From NCBI GenBank assembly GCA_021234155.1, contig JAJEKV010000032.1, positions 558,001-622,000 of the forward strand: a DNA stretch of 64,000 nucleotides. The letters are read 5' to 3'. Each line of letters begins with the position of its first letter. Positions within the stretch are counted from its first letter, which is position 1. Positions 9,700-21,239 of the stretch are shown here, piece by piece. A program made the translations under genes and the position numbers. Origin of the DNA: Isoetes taiwanensis (Eukaryota; Streptophyta; Lycopodiopsida; Isoetales; Isoetaceae). The notes under the pieces are model-generated. The model was not told the DNA's origin. It did no database searches and saw only the letters and a list, made by a program, of their open reading frames with translations.

Positions 9700-12600
9700 C
9701 CATTCCTGATCCATGGACCCGAACTGGCCCACATGACCTCTGCCACTTAAACCCATGTAACTCATAACAGAAATTTCGATGTTGAACTATACCGCCACCA
9801 TTTGAGTCTTCACTTGTTTCTTAATGACCTCTGAGAATTTCAAGACCAATGGGGTCACCTCTACCTTGTGGTGATTGCTCAAACATTAGAGAATTTGGCA
9901 GTTTCTGCTGCCTTCTTCAATTTTTCTAGCATAAAGTGACCTAAACCTTGCTAAAGTTGGAGGTATTTGCCTGTTTATCATAGAACACATTGAGTTTTAT
10001 GTTCCCATGTTTTCTTGCTATCATTTGACATTGATGGAAGCCGCCAAACCCTATTTTGGTCAAAAAAGCTGCTTGAGGTTCGAGAATTATTTCTCTCTTA
10101 TTATAACAAGTTTTAACTTAATTCTTGTGGCCATGAGTTGCTAACTATACGAGCTATAGTCTCATGATTTTTTGGAGTGTTCATAAGTCATGTTAACCTC
10201 ACAATTTACTAAAAGAATCTACGATACAGAATTCAGGACACAAATATATGTTAAAATGCTCAAATAACAACCATCCATAATACCATGAGGGTAATAAGTG
10301 ATGCATTCTACTTATATCTACATAGAATATAACTCTTATCAACTTACATATAGGGTAACTAGAGTGTAACCATGAAATTTTGGGATTAAAACATGATGTA
10401 CAGCTGCAGGATTAACACATTAGAGTATAAAAGTTGAGTTAACTCCACAATTATAGCTCCAAAACTCCACAATGGTCATATTTAGTGATGTTTATTGATG
10501 AATTAAGTGAATGTTATGAAGTTTAGCCATGACAATATGTAATTAGACCATATGACATTATATGTATGGTTCTTTAGTTCATGGAAGAGACACTACCTTT
10601 CCCCATATAAGCCTATAAAATAGTTGAAAATGTGAACATTGACTTATATGGAAATCTCTTATATAAGTTGTATGTCCTTATTGAAAAAAAATACAAAGAA
10701 ATCTGTTTATTTCTTACTAGCATAAACTTTATATATCGTGTTCTTTGCTATAAAGCATTGTCATCTAAGTAGAATAATGTTATATGTAGGTTATCTTTCA
10801 TGTATATTATATTTTTCATGGATGTATACCTTTCTTGGCAATATAAATCTCTAGTTGCATGTTAAAGTAGCATGTTATTTCTAAGGTTTTAATTTATATA
10901 AGCATGCATCACCATTTATGGTCCATGAGACCAATTGTATAGAGCATATATCTCTCACTAGCCTTATCCATTTTGCCCCATAGAATGATACTATGGCTTT
11001 TTAGCTTCGATCACATGATTTTTGAAAGGTGTAAGTGGAGGTCCATGTAGGTTCAATTGGTCATAAGTACCTCCTAAATTCTCAATTCTTTGTGCTTCAA
11101 TCTTACCCTTTAAATTACATAAGCTCACATAGTCAACTAATTTTCTCCTACAGAGAATCATACAAGTAAACTATATGCGAAAGTTGAGATCAAAATTGAT
11201 TAAAGTGATGCCATTATTGATTTTTAAACTTTCAATCATTTGGACCAATGATGGTCAGAATCGACTCTGATAGCTTGGATCTATCTTGATGTTTTATAGA
11301 AAAAGGTTTTCATGTTTTTCCTTGGTTCTTTTTGCATTTGTTTCTTGATATGAGATACTTCGAGGATGTGATTTTGTAAAGTCACACCTTTAAGGCACAA
11401 ATCTAGAATAAACATGGAAGACATAATATAATTGATGCTATTTATTTTAATACAATCCTCAAGATAATGACCAACAGATATTTTTTGTGAACAAAGTGGT
11501 TCAGGAGCTACTCATGTCCCAAAACTCAACGTGAGATGGACTAACATAAGTATATTATTGATTTTAAATGGACTATGGACCAAGAATGGGGCGTGTACAT
11601 TAAATTGTTTTTGATTTTTATTTACCATGTCTTTTACTCTTTTCACGAGCTTGTTTTTGCACTGGTTTCATATTCTTATAAACTTTCATAATGTGATTTT
11701 TTGGAGGACAACCTAGAGTCATATGTATCAATGTTACCCATTTGTATAAATTCCCTAAAATTAAAATTAGAAGTAAAAGTCAAAACATCACATTCAAACT
11801 CAACAAACATTTTTCTAGGATGGAGGACCTCGTGAACTACTTATATGCCAAATTTGAGCTCAAAATTTATCTCCTTCCAAAAGTTGTTGTTTTATACCAC
11901 AACGCTTTGCTTTACGAAACCAAGTGTTGGTTTTCGGGAAGCGTAAGACGCGCCTCCGACCGCCATGTTTGAATGGCTATATCTTCCTTCACGGACTTCG
12001 GATTGAGATGCGCTTTTTGTGTCTTGCTCTATATCTCGTGTAGAAAAATCACATTATAGCCAAAAAATCAAAAAAATCTTTTCGTTGAGACAGTTTTTAC
12101 TTTGTGTGAACATGAAGCTTTTGGTACTTGACCCCTTGGGTTTGCTAGTGCATAACTCACAAGAACGGAGCTGATATATTTTTGTGTATTTTTATGTGAA
12201 CCATAAGCGCCATATATGAACTCCTAGAAAGGCTTTTGGCCGCTTTTTGTGCCCTTTGATTTTATATGATTTTTTTTGTAAACCTTCAAAATGCCCTTTA
12301 ATGGTCCATCATGGGACAGTCTAGTGTTAAAAATACTCCTCCATTTGAAATCCGGCAAAGATCATTTCGCCCCTAGCATCATTTGCATGATTTCTTTGGC
12401 ATCCCAATCGAAAAAAATGCGCAAAATGGACCAACATCATTCCATAACCTATGATTTCCCACCTTGCTTCAAAATTTACCTACGTTCTTCTCTCTCTATA
12501 CGCCAATCATACTTGGCTATAACATGTCATGGGGTCGGGTCACCGCTGCGTCGCATGCCAATCCTTAATGCGGGGGATCCGGAGGCATGGTCATGGTAGT

Positions 12601-13250
12601 GTCGCGAACATGAATATGATGGATATGCATCCATCGAAACGAAGCCCATGGGCCCAACGGCCCGACCCATAGGGCTATAACATGTCAAAATGACATGGTT
12701 AAAACATGCCTGTCCCACATTTACGGGGCTTTCGGAGAAAAGGCCCAAAAGTCCCGTGTGGCTCGAAAATCTTAAAGTTTTTGCCCGCAAGATCCCCATT
12801 AGGTGTTCTTTCTTTGCTAAATCATCATCCGGATAATGCGGTGTTGGCTGTGGGAGAAGCCAAACAAACAAAGGAATCGAGTAGTTGGAAGTTAGCTTGG
12901 AACATCTTGAACTCGAACGTAAAACGTAAAATGAGAGAGGGAAAGAAAATACAAACCGCCCTTTAGGCCCATTTGACCCTTCGTCCAAAGAGGCAAAGCA
13001 TCCAAAGAAATGCCAAATCCCGCTCTTTGACAACTTTCTCCTCTTTTTAAACCTGTTTTTTGCCGCGAATTGAAGCCTCGATGAAGGCAATAACACATAG
13101 GTGCTTGTTTTCAAAGCAAAAAGAATTGATTTGTACTACAACTAGCATATAGAAAACAGATACAACCACTTGGCTGCTCCATTGCAATCGCCACTTGACT
13201 GCTCCACCGCCATCCCTAGGGCTTTCAAAGATAACCTGAAAAACTAAACC
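9700..13250. other. AT-rich intergenic region
   Basis: No supported gene. Most frames are closed every 20-40 codons between 9,780 and 11,740. A 195-codon minus-strand frame (12,527-13,114) has no recognisable domain. Two isolated copies of the array-A motif occur at 12,514-12,529 and 12,672-12,687. Confidence 0.5.
12514..12687 (+). repeat. Two isolated GGCTATAACATGTCA motif copies
   Basis: TTGGCTATAACATGTCA occurs near 12,514 and AGGGCTATAACATGTCA near 12,671, about 157 bases apart and some 6 kb from array A'. Both match the full array core exactly, which chance would rarely give. The first lies about 1 kb upstream of the BTB gene start. Confidence 0.7.
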
Positions 13251-13555
13251 CTTCAACCTAAGGTTATTTTACCCACACTCAAAACCCTTGAGTCATCTGG
13301 GGTCAAAACTCGACCTCCAGCTCATACTTCTACGGTTTTTCTATGCAGTACCTATACATAACCATGGCAATCTGAAGTTAGAAATATACGGTCTTACAAT
13401 TGGGCCACTTTATTACTAGAATTTTATATTGTTTTGACCAAAGGAGTTCTAATCTAGAGAAAGGAGTTATCTCCTAATCGAATTGGCAAATCAACTCCAT
13501 GTTGGTATCTGTCTTCTCCAGGGTTTAGCGACCACCTGATCCAAGGACACTGAAT

Positions 13556-16500
13556 ATGAAGCAGAACAGAAGAAAATCCGGCGCCAGTAGAAAGGCAGTC
13601 GATGATCATCTGAAGCGCATTTTAGAACGAATGCAACCTGCCTTACAATTAGGAATGGATACAATGTAAGACTGAACTTGTTTCTTTGGTTTTTTGTACA
13701 GTAGTTTAATTACCTCTTCGAATTGGTTCAGTGACGGGTCCAAGAAGTGGAGCAATTCGGATCCTGGTGTGCAGCTTCAGGCTGTCCGTTATATTTCAGA
13801 ATTTGTTAATAGCCTACCATCTAATGCAGTATATATCTCATCGTTGAAGGTAGGATTATTTTACTTTTATAAATGTAAGTATACGTATATACAAATGTTA
13901 GGCCACACAGTATGCATGATCTACTTGTTTTATCTATGGCAGATTCCTATAGCTGAGACAGTTGTGGCATTAGAAGGTCTCCTTTGTTCAGCAAATGAGC
14001 AAGTATATAGAAAAGCGGCAGATGTAAGCGCATCACTCACTGCTGCCATAGGTGCTCCTTTACTTGAATTTGGTGGTCGATGTTTAGTCCTTCCTCTGGC
14101 TTCGTTGATCTGTTGTGGGAGGGCATTTGTTGTAGCTTCAGCAGCTAATGCCTTGAGGAGAATACTCGAGAAGTTGAAGCCCAAAGACATCCAAATCCAT
14201 GGCAGTGATGATATATTATGGAATGCTTTAGATAATATTCATGTCTTGGACAAAATTGTTGAAATCCTTGAACAAGGAATAAATAACCTGGAAGCAAGTG
14301 GAACAATGTGTACTGCTTTAGCTGATCTCCTGGCCGTGATGTTGGAACGGTGGCCTGCTCGAAGATTTAGTGTTGGTGATAGAGCAATGTTTAGGGAAAT
14401 GCTTATTCTGCAATGTGGCACCCAACCTTTACATGGATTGCTGAGAATTCTGGCTATATTGGGTAAGCTTCATGCTGCAGTTGTTTGGCTTTTGCTTCAG
14501 TTTTCTCGTTGTAAGTGCACAATAAAACCATGTAGAAGTCCAATCTGATGCCCTGGTCATGAATCTAACCATTTCTGCATGGAGACATCACTATGGGTGT
14601 TCCATCTGGTTAATTATGCAGAAACTTCCTCTAGAAATTTGACTAATCTGCATTTAAAAATATGTGCATGATTTTCTGGAAAAGCAAGATGGTGTGAACT
14701 CATTTAGCTGATGACATGATGCATTGGATTCATTACAGCTGCTTGCAACGGTATTGGTGTTCTGTTATTGCAGAATGCATCGGTTTTATCGGTTATTGCA
14801 AACAATACTAGTCCAGACATGCTATCTGGAGTACGGGCAGAGGCATTACACTTGGCATACCGCTTGGCTGTATGCGTATATTTTTTTGGCAGCAAAGCTG
14901 AATTCTTTTGATTAACCTTCTAGATTAAGGAATTTCTCATTTAGTTTTCTTAATTTGTAGAACTGCCCCAGTTTCGGTGATGCAATAAAGGGACATGAGC
15001 TAATTACAATTGCCGAGGGATGTGTGAATGCATTGGTGGGACCCTGCTCTGTTAGTATTGAAGAATGGTCATCTGAGAATGAGATCTTGTCTCTTGAAGC
15101 TGCTCGTGCAACAAGCATGCTGCTTTCTTGGCCTGGCCATCACCATATGCATTTTGTTAATGCAGGCCTTTTGGATGTCCTAGTTAGACTTCTTGTAGCG
15201 GATGTTTCTATCAGTGGTTCTCTGGAAAGTCATGATGTAAGTTATGAGGACATGGGAGCTGGGCATCACACTAAAATTGCATGGACAAGTTCAAATTTTA
15301 GGGCTCTTCTCTGGCAGATTGTAGGTTGGTTGGGCGCACATTGTCAAAGGGAGCTTGCCAAGTCGATATTTGAAAGTACTAAAGACGCCCATGCTTTCAA
15401 GAAACTAATAGCATGTGCATGGTATGCTATCATATTTCATCCGCATCCTGATGTTCTGAATTGGTCTTCTATAACACGGTGTTATCCTTCTTGGTTGAAG
15501 CAGTGCTTTAGAAATAAAGGCTATGCATGGGAAGGGGCGGAGCCATAAGATGGAATTTGGAATTTCAAACTTGGCCCGAGACACATAAAATATCACAAGA
15601 GTTGGACCCTACTGTTAATGAGATAGAGGTTATATGCAAGACAGTGCTTTTATTGATCTCTTCACCATGTCATCTCTGCTCCTCGGTGACAACTACACAC
15701 CTTGACATGCACGTAATGCAGTATGGATATGCATGGTTGCCAATATTAATAGAAAGAATTGCTGCAGGTTACAGTGAAGTTTCTAAGGTAAAGTCTGACA
15801 AGTTGGAGATCCTCTCTTGGCTATGGACAATTACATGTCTCTTATATCTTCCTACATGTAAAGATGGGCTATCTCAAATGTCAACCTTGGATGTGCTTAT
15901 TAAAGTGGTTACAGAGCATTATGATATTGCATCTAGACCAAGGGAAACCAAGCCAAGCTGGATTGCTGGGTCATTTCTTGCAGGTGGCGGCAGTCGGTTG
16001 GTTAGAACATGCTGTTTACAAGGCAATCGTTCATGGGCTGGAGCTGATGATGTTCTTTTTGCTGCTCTCTGGGCTTTTGCAAAATCATCTCAAGGATCTA
16101 AGTGGGCAGAAAAGTTTCTATCAACCTTTCCTAAAGACTTATTATATGATGAAAAGCTCATTCTGGATGATACTTTTATAAGCAATTTATGGAACATAGC
16201 AGGAGATAAGGGAGTTGGTGCTGGAGCTCGTTGGTTGGCTTCCTGCAGCTTATCCCATGTGGGCGTGTTCGGTTTTCCCAGCATCCTTGGTAAATGCATG
16301 CGCAAAGCTTTTGATAATCCTTCTTTAGCTGATTTACAGCTTCTACTTGGTGATCATGGCAGCATCTATGCCCATCAATGTGTTATTGCAGCTCGATGCC
16401 CGTCACTATTACCAGAAAGTTTGCAAAGGCACAGCAGGACAAATTTAGAAAAGGAAATGATCCAGGAAGGGAAGTCGCAATCAGCAGAGCTGAATATTGC

Positions 16501-17508
16501 AAATAAAAGACCTCCTGCTGTGGTTCATCTTAATGCTCGTTTATTGGTTGCAGCAGTAAGGGTAGTCTTGGAGTATATATACACGGGGATAGTGTTTCTT
16601 GACCATGAATCCATCTTGGAAACAAGGAAACTTGCAAAGCGTTGCAACCTACCTTCACTTCTGTGCTTGTTGAAAGGGTCTTTTCCTGGATGGGGAACAC
16701 CTGCTGCTGATTTTGACCTTAGTCCAATCATCAATGCAGACAATAATAAGTTCTTGTGAGTATATTTCCCATAACATGAGGGCTCAGGTATATTATCTGC
16801 AGGGGCTTATGATGTTTTTTTCTTACATTTCAGCGATGTTGTTTTACAAGTAAATGAACCAGCCAGTATGATTCACGATTGTATTGTATGTGGCATGGTC
16901 AATGATCATTTTCATGCACATCAAGTTGTATTGTCATCTCGCTGTGAGTATTTCAAAGCCTTATTCCGCTCAGGTTTACGGGAAAGGTAATGTTGCTAAA
17001 TTATAATCTTCCACGACAAGTTATAGCTGTTAACATAAGTTCCTTGATATACCTGTGCAGCTATGGAGGGCCAATCCAAGTTCCAAAAGAATGGCAGGTT
17101 GTAAATAGATTTATTCACTTTCTCTATTTTGGGGAACTTAAGATGCCTACAGACCCGAACTCAGATTGTGCATGGAACAACATGGATACTGAATTGCAAA
17201 TCCATATCATGAAGGGATTAGTAGATCTGGCAGACCTTGGCGAGCAGTGGTTACAGGAAGATCTGAAGCAGGAATGCCATGACGTAATTTTATACAGACT
17301 GCAGCAAAATTTGCATTTGTGTCCTAGTGTAATTACTAGTGCACTTTCATGTCAACAATGGAACATTGTGGAAGCAGCAGCAAAATGTATGGCTCCAGCT
17401 TATCTCAAAATGCGGGGAACTGGGATGTTGGATAGCCTAGATGATACTTGTATGGAAATCATACGAGAAGCCTATGTGAAACATTCACTAAATGCCACAG
17501 TGCTGTAG
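13556..17508 (+). CDS. BTB/POZ domain protein with armadillo-like N-terminus (At1g04390 type)
   Basis: An eight-exon model: 13556-13665, 13702-13849, 13943-14462, 14739-14869, 14961-15421, 15520-16755, 16834-16986, 17061-17508. It joins in frame and gives about 1,068 residues, close to the roughly 1,000 of the Arabidopsis At1g04390 protein as I recall it. The N-terminal two thirds is helical and armadillo-like (ETVVALEGLL near residue 90). Matching blocks include RTCC...DVLFAALWAFA and GARWLASCSLSHVGVFGFPS. Two BTB domains follow: residues ~725-835 (LQLLLGDHGSIYAHQCVIAA) and ~870-970 (DVVLQV...HAHQVVLSSRCEYFKALFRSGLRES). Such proteins usually act as Cullin-3 ubiquitin-ligase substrate adaptors; that role is inferred. 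The first ATG is the only one in frame with exon 2. The exon 5/6 junction is the weakest: a GCAG acceptor at about 15,503 gives a homologous-looking peptide but then a stop, so 15,520 was chosen. Confidence 0.88.
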
Positions 17509-18200
17509 TTATTATTGACAGTGTACAACATGTAAAGTCTTGCGGAAACACAGGTGGAAAATGTATTGGTTGCAACAAACTGTGGACTTGGGAAGTAAGG
17601 TTGTGCCAAGAGCATTCACGTTGGGTTATGGGTAACCAAAGTTCAATCCATTACGATGGCAGTTTAAGCTGCGGAAAGACTCAGTCAGCTTCATACATGG
17701 CCAATGGAGGGAGCTAGATTTGAATTTTATCCTTTACTTTGGATCCATTCTTTCAACACGACCCAATCAAATGTTCCAAAAGTTTTGGAAGTGTTTTCGT
17801 CTTCTCTCCTCACATTTCAAAGTGCACATCATCACTTACTTCAGTATTTCATATGATTGATAGGAAGCCGCCTGATGCTAATGGTCCTGCTTCAAATATT
17901 TACATGACATTTGATATAGAGTGCACTTGCTGGCCCTGGAAAAGTCGGATTAAAGGTTACATGAGGTCAAACAATGGCATTGTAGCAACATCTGGTTCCG
18001 GGAAAAGCCATTGTGAACGTGAACGTTGGGCAAACTTTTTAGACCCTGTTGGAATGTTCCCTTCACTAGTTGGATATTTTAAGTTAGTTCGTAACCAGAA
18101 ATTTGTATTGTCCTGATAGAAATATGCACGAAATCTAGTCTATTGTTCCTCCTTCCGATGGATAAGAAGTTGACCTGTTATCGAATAATATCTCAGACGT
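17509..18200 (+). other. Probable 3' untranslated region and intergenic DNA
   Basis: Directly after the BTB gene stop. A 125-codon open frame at 17,739-18,116 has no recognisable domain and lies where a 3' UTR is expected, so it is not called as a gene. No clear polyadenylation signal was picked out. Confidence 0.4.
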
Positions 18201-18399
18201 CCGTCTCTACCTCCTTGACGTTTCTACCTCGTTCAAGCTCAATATCCCTGAAAGCCATGGGCACCTAGAGTGCGGACCTTCCCTACTGTAAAGAGTGCAA
18301 CAATTTCTCTTGGTTTCATTGCTTTCTCCAAGGCGGCTCCAATATTGCAGGTAAGTTGATTGACCAGTAAGGGCTTTTTTCTCACCTCGAAACATAGTG

Positions 18400-18615
18400 T
18401 CACTCAGGTTCCTTTTTGTGAGTATAAGAGGCGGTTGAAAATGGGGGATTTGGAAATTTGTAAGGCATATACAAGGGGTTTTTTGCCCAACCCTTGCAAG
18501 TAGATGAAATAAGACAATATTTACCTCCATACAAGGGGTTTTTTGGCCAAAGCCATCCCCTATAGCAATAAGGCTGCAAAATTGCAAAATAGGACAATAT
18601 TTACCTCCTGTTGCA
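18400..18615. repeat. Short imperfect direct repeats downstream of the UGT gene
   Basis: ATACAAGGGGTTTTTTG occurs at about 18,470 and 18,531, and GACAATATTTACCTCC at about 18,512 and 18,593. The two words are interleaved, which points to a local duplication of 60-80 bases. It lies in the interval between two convergent genes. Confidence 0.65.
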
Positions 18616-18691
18616 GCTCATAACTAGGCCTCAAAAGCTTGCAGAGAATCGCTTGTCATAGAAAACCCTTCCTAAAGTACGGGCAATCTTT

Positions 18692-20149
18692 CTACTTCAA
18701 TGACCACGGTTCATAGCTTAAACTTGCAAGGAGGTGAGATAGCGCAGAGCAACGGGACAAAATGGCCATTTTTCTTAAAGCAGCAGCCCTCTCTCTCATC
18801 CCACTTGTTTCTTCCATCACAATCCTCACGCATTTTTCCACCTCTTCCGCATCCACAAATCCATCCGCTGTAGCTTCTACTTCTATTCCAATCTTAAGCT
18901 CATCCACCACATACCTGCATACAAATGGCTGATCTCCCAAAAACGGCCAGCATACCATCGGAATTCCGGCTATGCTCATGCACTCCATTACCGAATTCCA
19001 GCCGCAATGCGTCATAAACCCTCCTATTGCAGAATGCCTTAGAATAACCTGCTGTGGAGCCCAGTCAGAAACAATAAGGCCTTGTCTTTGGATTCTACCT
19101 TGGAATCCTTGTGGAAGCGCGGCTGTGGAGCATTCTGAAGTAACCCATATGAAGGGGTGTTTGCTGGCTTCTAAACCCTCTGCAATTGCAACAATTTGGG
19201 CATCCTTTAATGTCTCCCAGCTTCCAAAACACACAAAAACGACACTGCGCTCTGCTTTATCTTCCAACCATTCTAAGCAGCGCATATCTCCATTTTTGTT
19301 GCCCTTAAATACAGCAGCATCCGAGAGCCTTTCTGGCGATGCCTCACGATCCAAAAACAGGGGATGAACTAAAGGTCCTACAGCAAAAATCGGCACGCCC
19401 ACTCCTTTTGCTTCTAGCATGTGCTCTACAGCTTTTAAAACCTTTCCGTCTAGCTCTTTGAAAGTGTTAAGTAAAATTCCATCTGATTCTAGCATGCCAG
19501 ACTTATTCATTTCCAGCCAGTTGAAAAAGGGGTGCTCCTTATTCTTCACGTAATCTGGTACCTCAGCCCAGGGAATAACAGGCAAATTCTTCTCAATCTC
19601 TAAACCGTTATGAGAATTTGGATCAACACCTTCCAAGATCAAGCTTGTTGCCCTAAGTACTGCTGCAAGGTAGAATGGAGCAGCAGGGAAGAGTACGAAT
19701 CGTTTGAGATTTATCTTCTTAGCAGGAGACGTAGCCCAGGCAACAAGCATGTCAGAAATTATGGCAATTGGTGGCGTTTGCATAGAATGTATCAGATCCT
19801 CCATAGCCATTTCTTCGTCTGCAAATTCTGTCTTGGGTTTAAACCCCCCCAAATCAAATTTCCTTACCCCCTCCATAGATATTCTCATTCCATCTTCCCG
19901 TCCTTCAACATCTTGGATACCCCCTAACGCAACAAAGGCTATGTCTAGCCCTTCTGCTGGGTTATCATCAGAAACCACTGACAAATATGTGGATGGGCTT
20001 GAAAAAACGATGGTGATTGACATCCCCAGCCTTGCTAAATCCTTTGCAAGATTCACCATTGCGGTTACATGACCACGCCCTATTGATAGACAGCACAATA
20101 CATGGCCAGATTTTCTAATGCTCTTGCAATCTAATGCCATATCCTCCAT
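18692..20149 (-). CDS. UDP-glycosyltransferase (family 1, plant UGT)
   Basis: This intronless frame encodes about 485 residues from the Met codon at 20,149. An in-frame ATG at 20,218 would add 23 residues that look unlike a UGT N-terminus. Family 1 UGTs transfer a sugar, usually glucose from UDP-glucose, to small acceptors such as flavonoids, terpenoids or hormones, in the cytosol. The catalytic His lies in SIGRGHVTAM (about residue 27) and the partner Asp in IISDMLVAW (about residue 130). The C-terminal PSPG donor-binding box runs from WAPQQVIL through HCGWNS to FLGDQ, ending in the Gln typical of UDP-glucose preference. This box counts to 45 residues, one more than the usual 44, with the extra residue in ECMSIAGIP. 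Length and motifs look intact. The acceptor cannot be predicted. The gene is convergent with the BTB gene, with 1.2 kb between stop codons. Confidence 0.93.
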   Translation of the reverse strand: MEDMALDCKSIRKSGHVLCCLSIGRGHVTAMVNLAKDLARLGMSITIVFSSPSTYLSVVSDDNPAEGLDIAFVALGGIQDVEGREDGMRISMEGVRKFDLGGFKPKTEFADEEMAMEDLIHSMQTPPIAIISDMLVAWATSPAKKINLKRFVLFPAAPFYLAAVLRATSLILEGVDPNSHNGLEIEKNLPVIPWAEVPDYVKNKEHPFFNWLEMNKSGMLESDGILLNTFKELDGKVLKAVEHMLEAKGVGVPIFAVGPLVHPLFLDREASPERLSDAAVFKGNKNGDMRCLEWLEDKAERSVVFVCFGSWETLKDAQIVAIAEGLEASKHPFIWVTSECSTAALPQGFQGRIQRQGLIVSDWAPQQVILRHSAIGGFMTHCGWNSVMECMSIAGIPMVCWPFLGDQPFVCRYVVDELKIGIEVEATADGFVDAEEVEKCVRIVMEETSGMRERAAALRKMAILSRCSALSHLLASLSYEPWSLK

Positions 20150-20219
20150 ATTCGTCAAGATAAGCGGGTTACAATTTTGTCCTTCTTGGTGTTTGAGGAT
20201 GAAATAAACCTCCCGCATT

Positions 20220-21186
20220 AAAGAGCACGAAGCAGATTTTATCTTGACTACGTGGAATTATAAGCAATCTGCCATTCTTGGTGTTGTCGAAGGATGTACG
20301 TTCCTTCTGGCATCACCACAAAAGAAAAAGCTTGGATAAGCTTTGGTATTTTCTAACCATTGTTTTTGAGTTGTCTGTCAACTTAGGGGTGTGTTGGCCA
20401 TATCCAACGTATTCCATAAAATATACCAATTGGACGATTGCGATGTCCTTTGGAGCTACGAGATGTCCCTTGGATCTATGGATTTTCTTGTATGTTTTGG
20501 CCCGCAGAAGAGGCGTGAGGAGGCCAGACCGAATTATTGGTGCTTCGAGTTGTCTGCGATTCTCAGTTAGTTAACTAATGACTGCAATTTACCATTACGA
20601 TTTATTACTCTTACGTATTTGTGAAAGGTCTGAAAGGCGTTTTTTGCAAATCCACGAGCTCTATTATATTTGTTGTAAAAAACTTGACAGTCGTGTTTCT
20701 TGCTCTGACTAGACGCATTTATCCAATTCTAGGGTTTTTGGCATGCTTCGGGTTAGAGTCTGTTGCCAAAAGTCCAATCTATGAAATATGTTTAGTAACT
20801 TTGATTTTGCTTAATTTGATTTCCTTAAATGCAATGATCATGCGACATTGAGTCTGCTCAAGGTTTTTAAAAGGTTCATAACACATCAAATATCATGAAA
20901 AAACCTTAATAATCTTCTTCACCTCTTCAACATGAAGGTGTAGCACTCTAGATTTTTTTGCAAAGGCAAATCTTAACCAAAAGATACAACCGCAAGATTC
21001 GCACATTAAAAGCATAAAGATTGTTGCAGATTATCTATTGCATGAATTTCACTACCATGGAATTAACACTTGATCTTCAATACTTGTTACGTTCAGCCAT
21101 AAATCAATAACTTCACTTGTGAACTGTTGAGAACTATCACTAACACACTGCTTTAATTGATAGAGTTATAGCACATTTGAACAGTT
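20220..21186. other. Upstream region of the UGT gene, no gene seen
   Basis: AT-rich sequence between the UGT start and the PIF/Harbinger insertion. It should contain the UGT promoter on the minus strand, but no convincing TATA box or other element was identified. Confidence 0.4.
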
Positions 21187-21189
21187 TTA

Positions 21190-21239
21190 GGTTACATTCA
21201 CACCCGCGGTTAGGTTAGGTTAAGTTAGAAAAAATTAAC
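21190..21239 (+). repeat. PIF/Harbinger left terminal inverted repeat
   Basis: GGTTACATTCACACCCGCGG followed by GTTAGGTTAGGTTAAGTTAG. It pairs with 60,931-60,980 in inverse orientation with about six mismatches over the first 40 bases. The neighbouring 300 bases are rich in GTTAA/TTAACC words, a plausible subterminal binding-site zone. Confidence 0.9.

Noticed and set aside
12527-13114. 195-codon minus-strand frame as a host gene
   Set aside because: No recognisable domain, includes the array-motif copies and lies in the upstream region of the BTB gene.
15864-16181. Alternative frame (GHFLQVAAVGWLEHAVYK) as the true BTB exon
   Set aside because: The other frame gives RTCC and DVLFAALWAFA, which match the family as remembered, and stays open through the whole exon.
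17739-18116. 125-codon frame as a separate gene
   Set aside because: Directly downstream of the BTB stop, no domain, best explained as 3' UTR.
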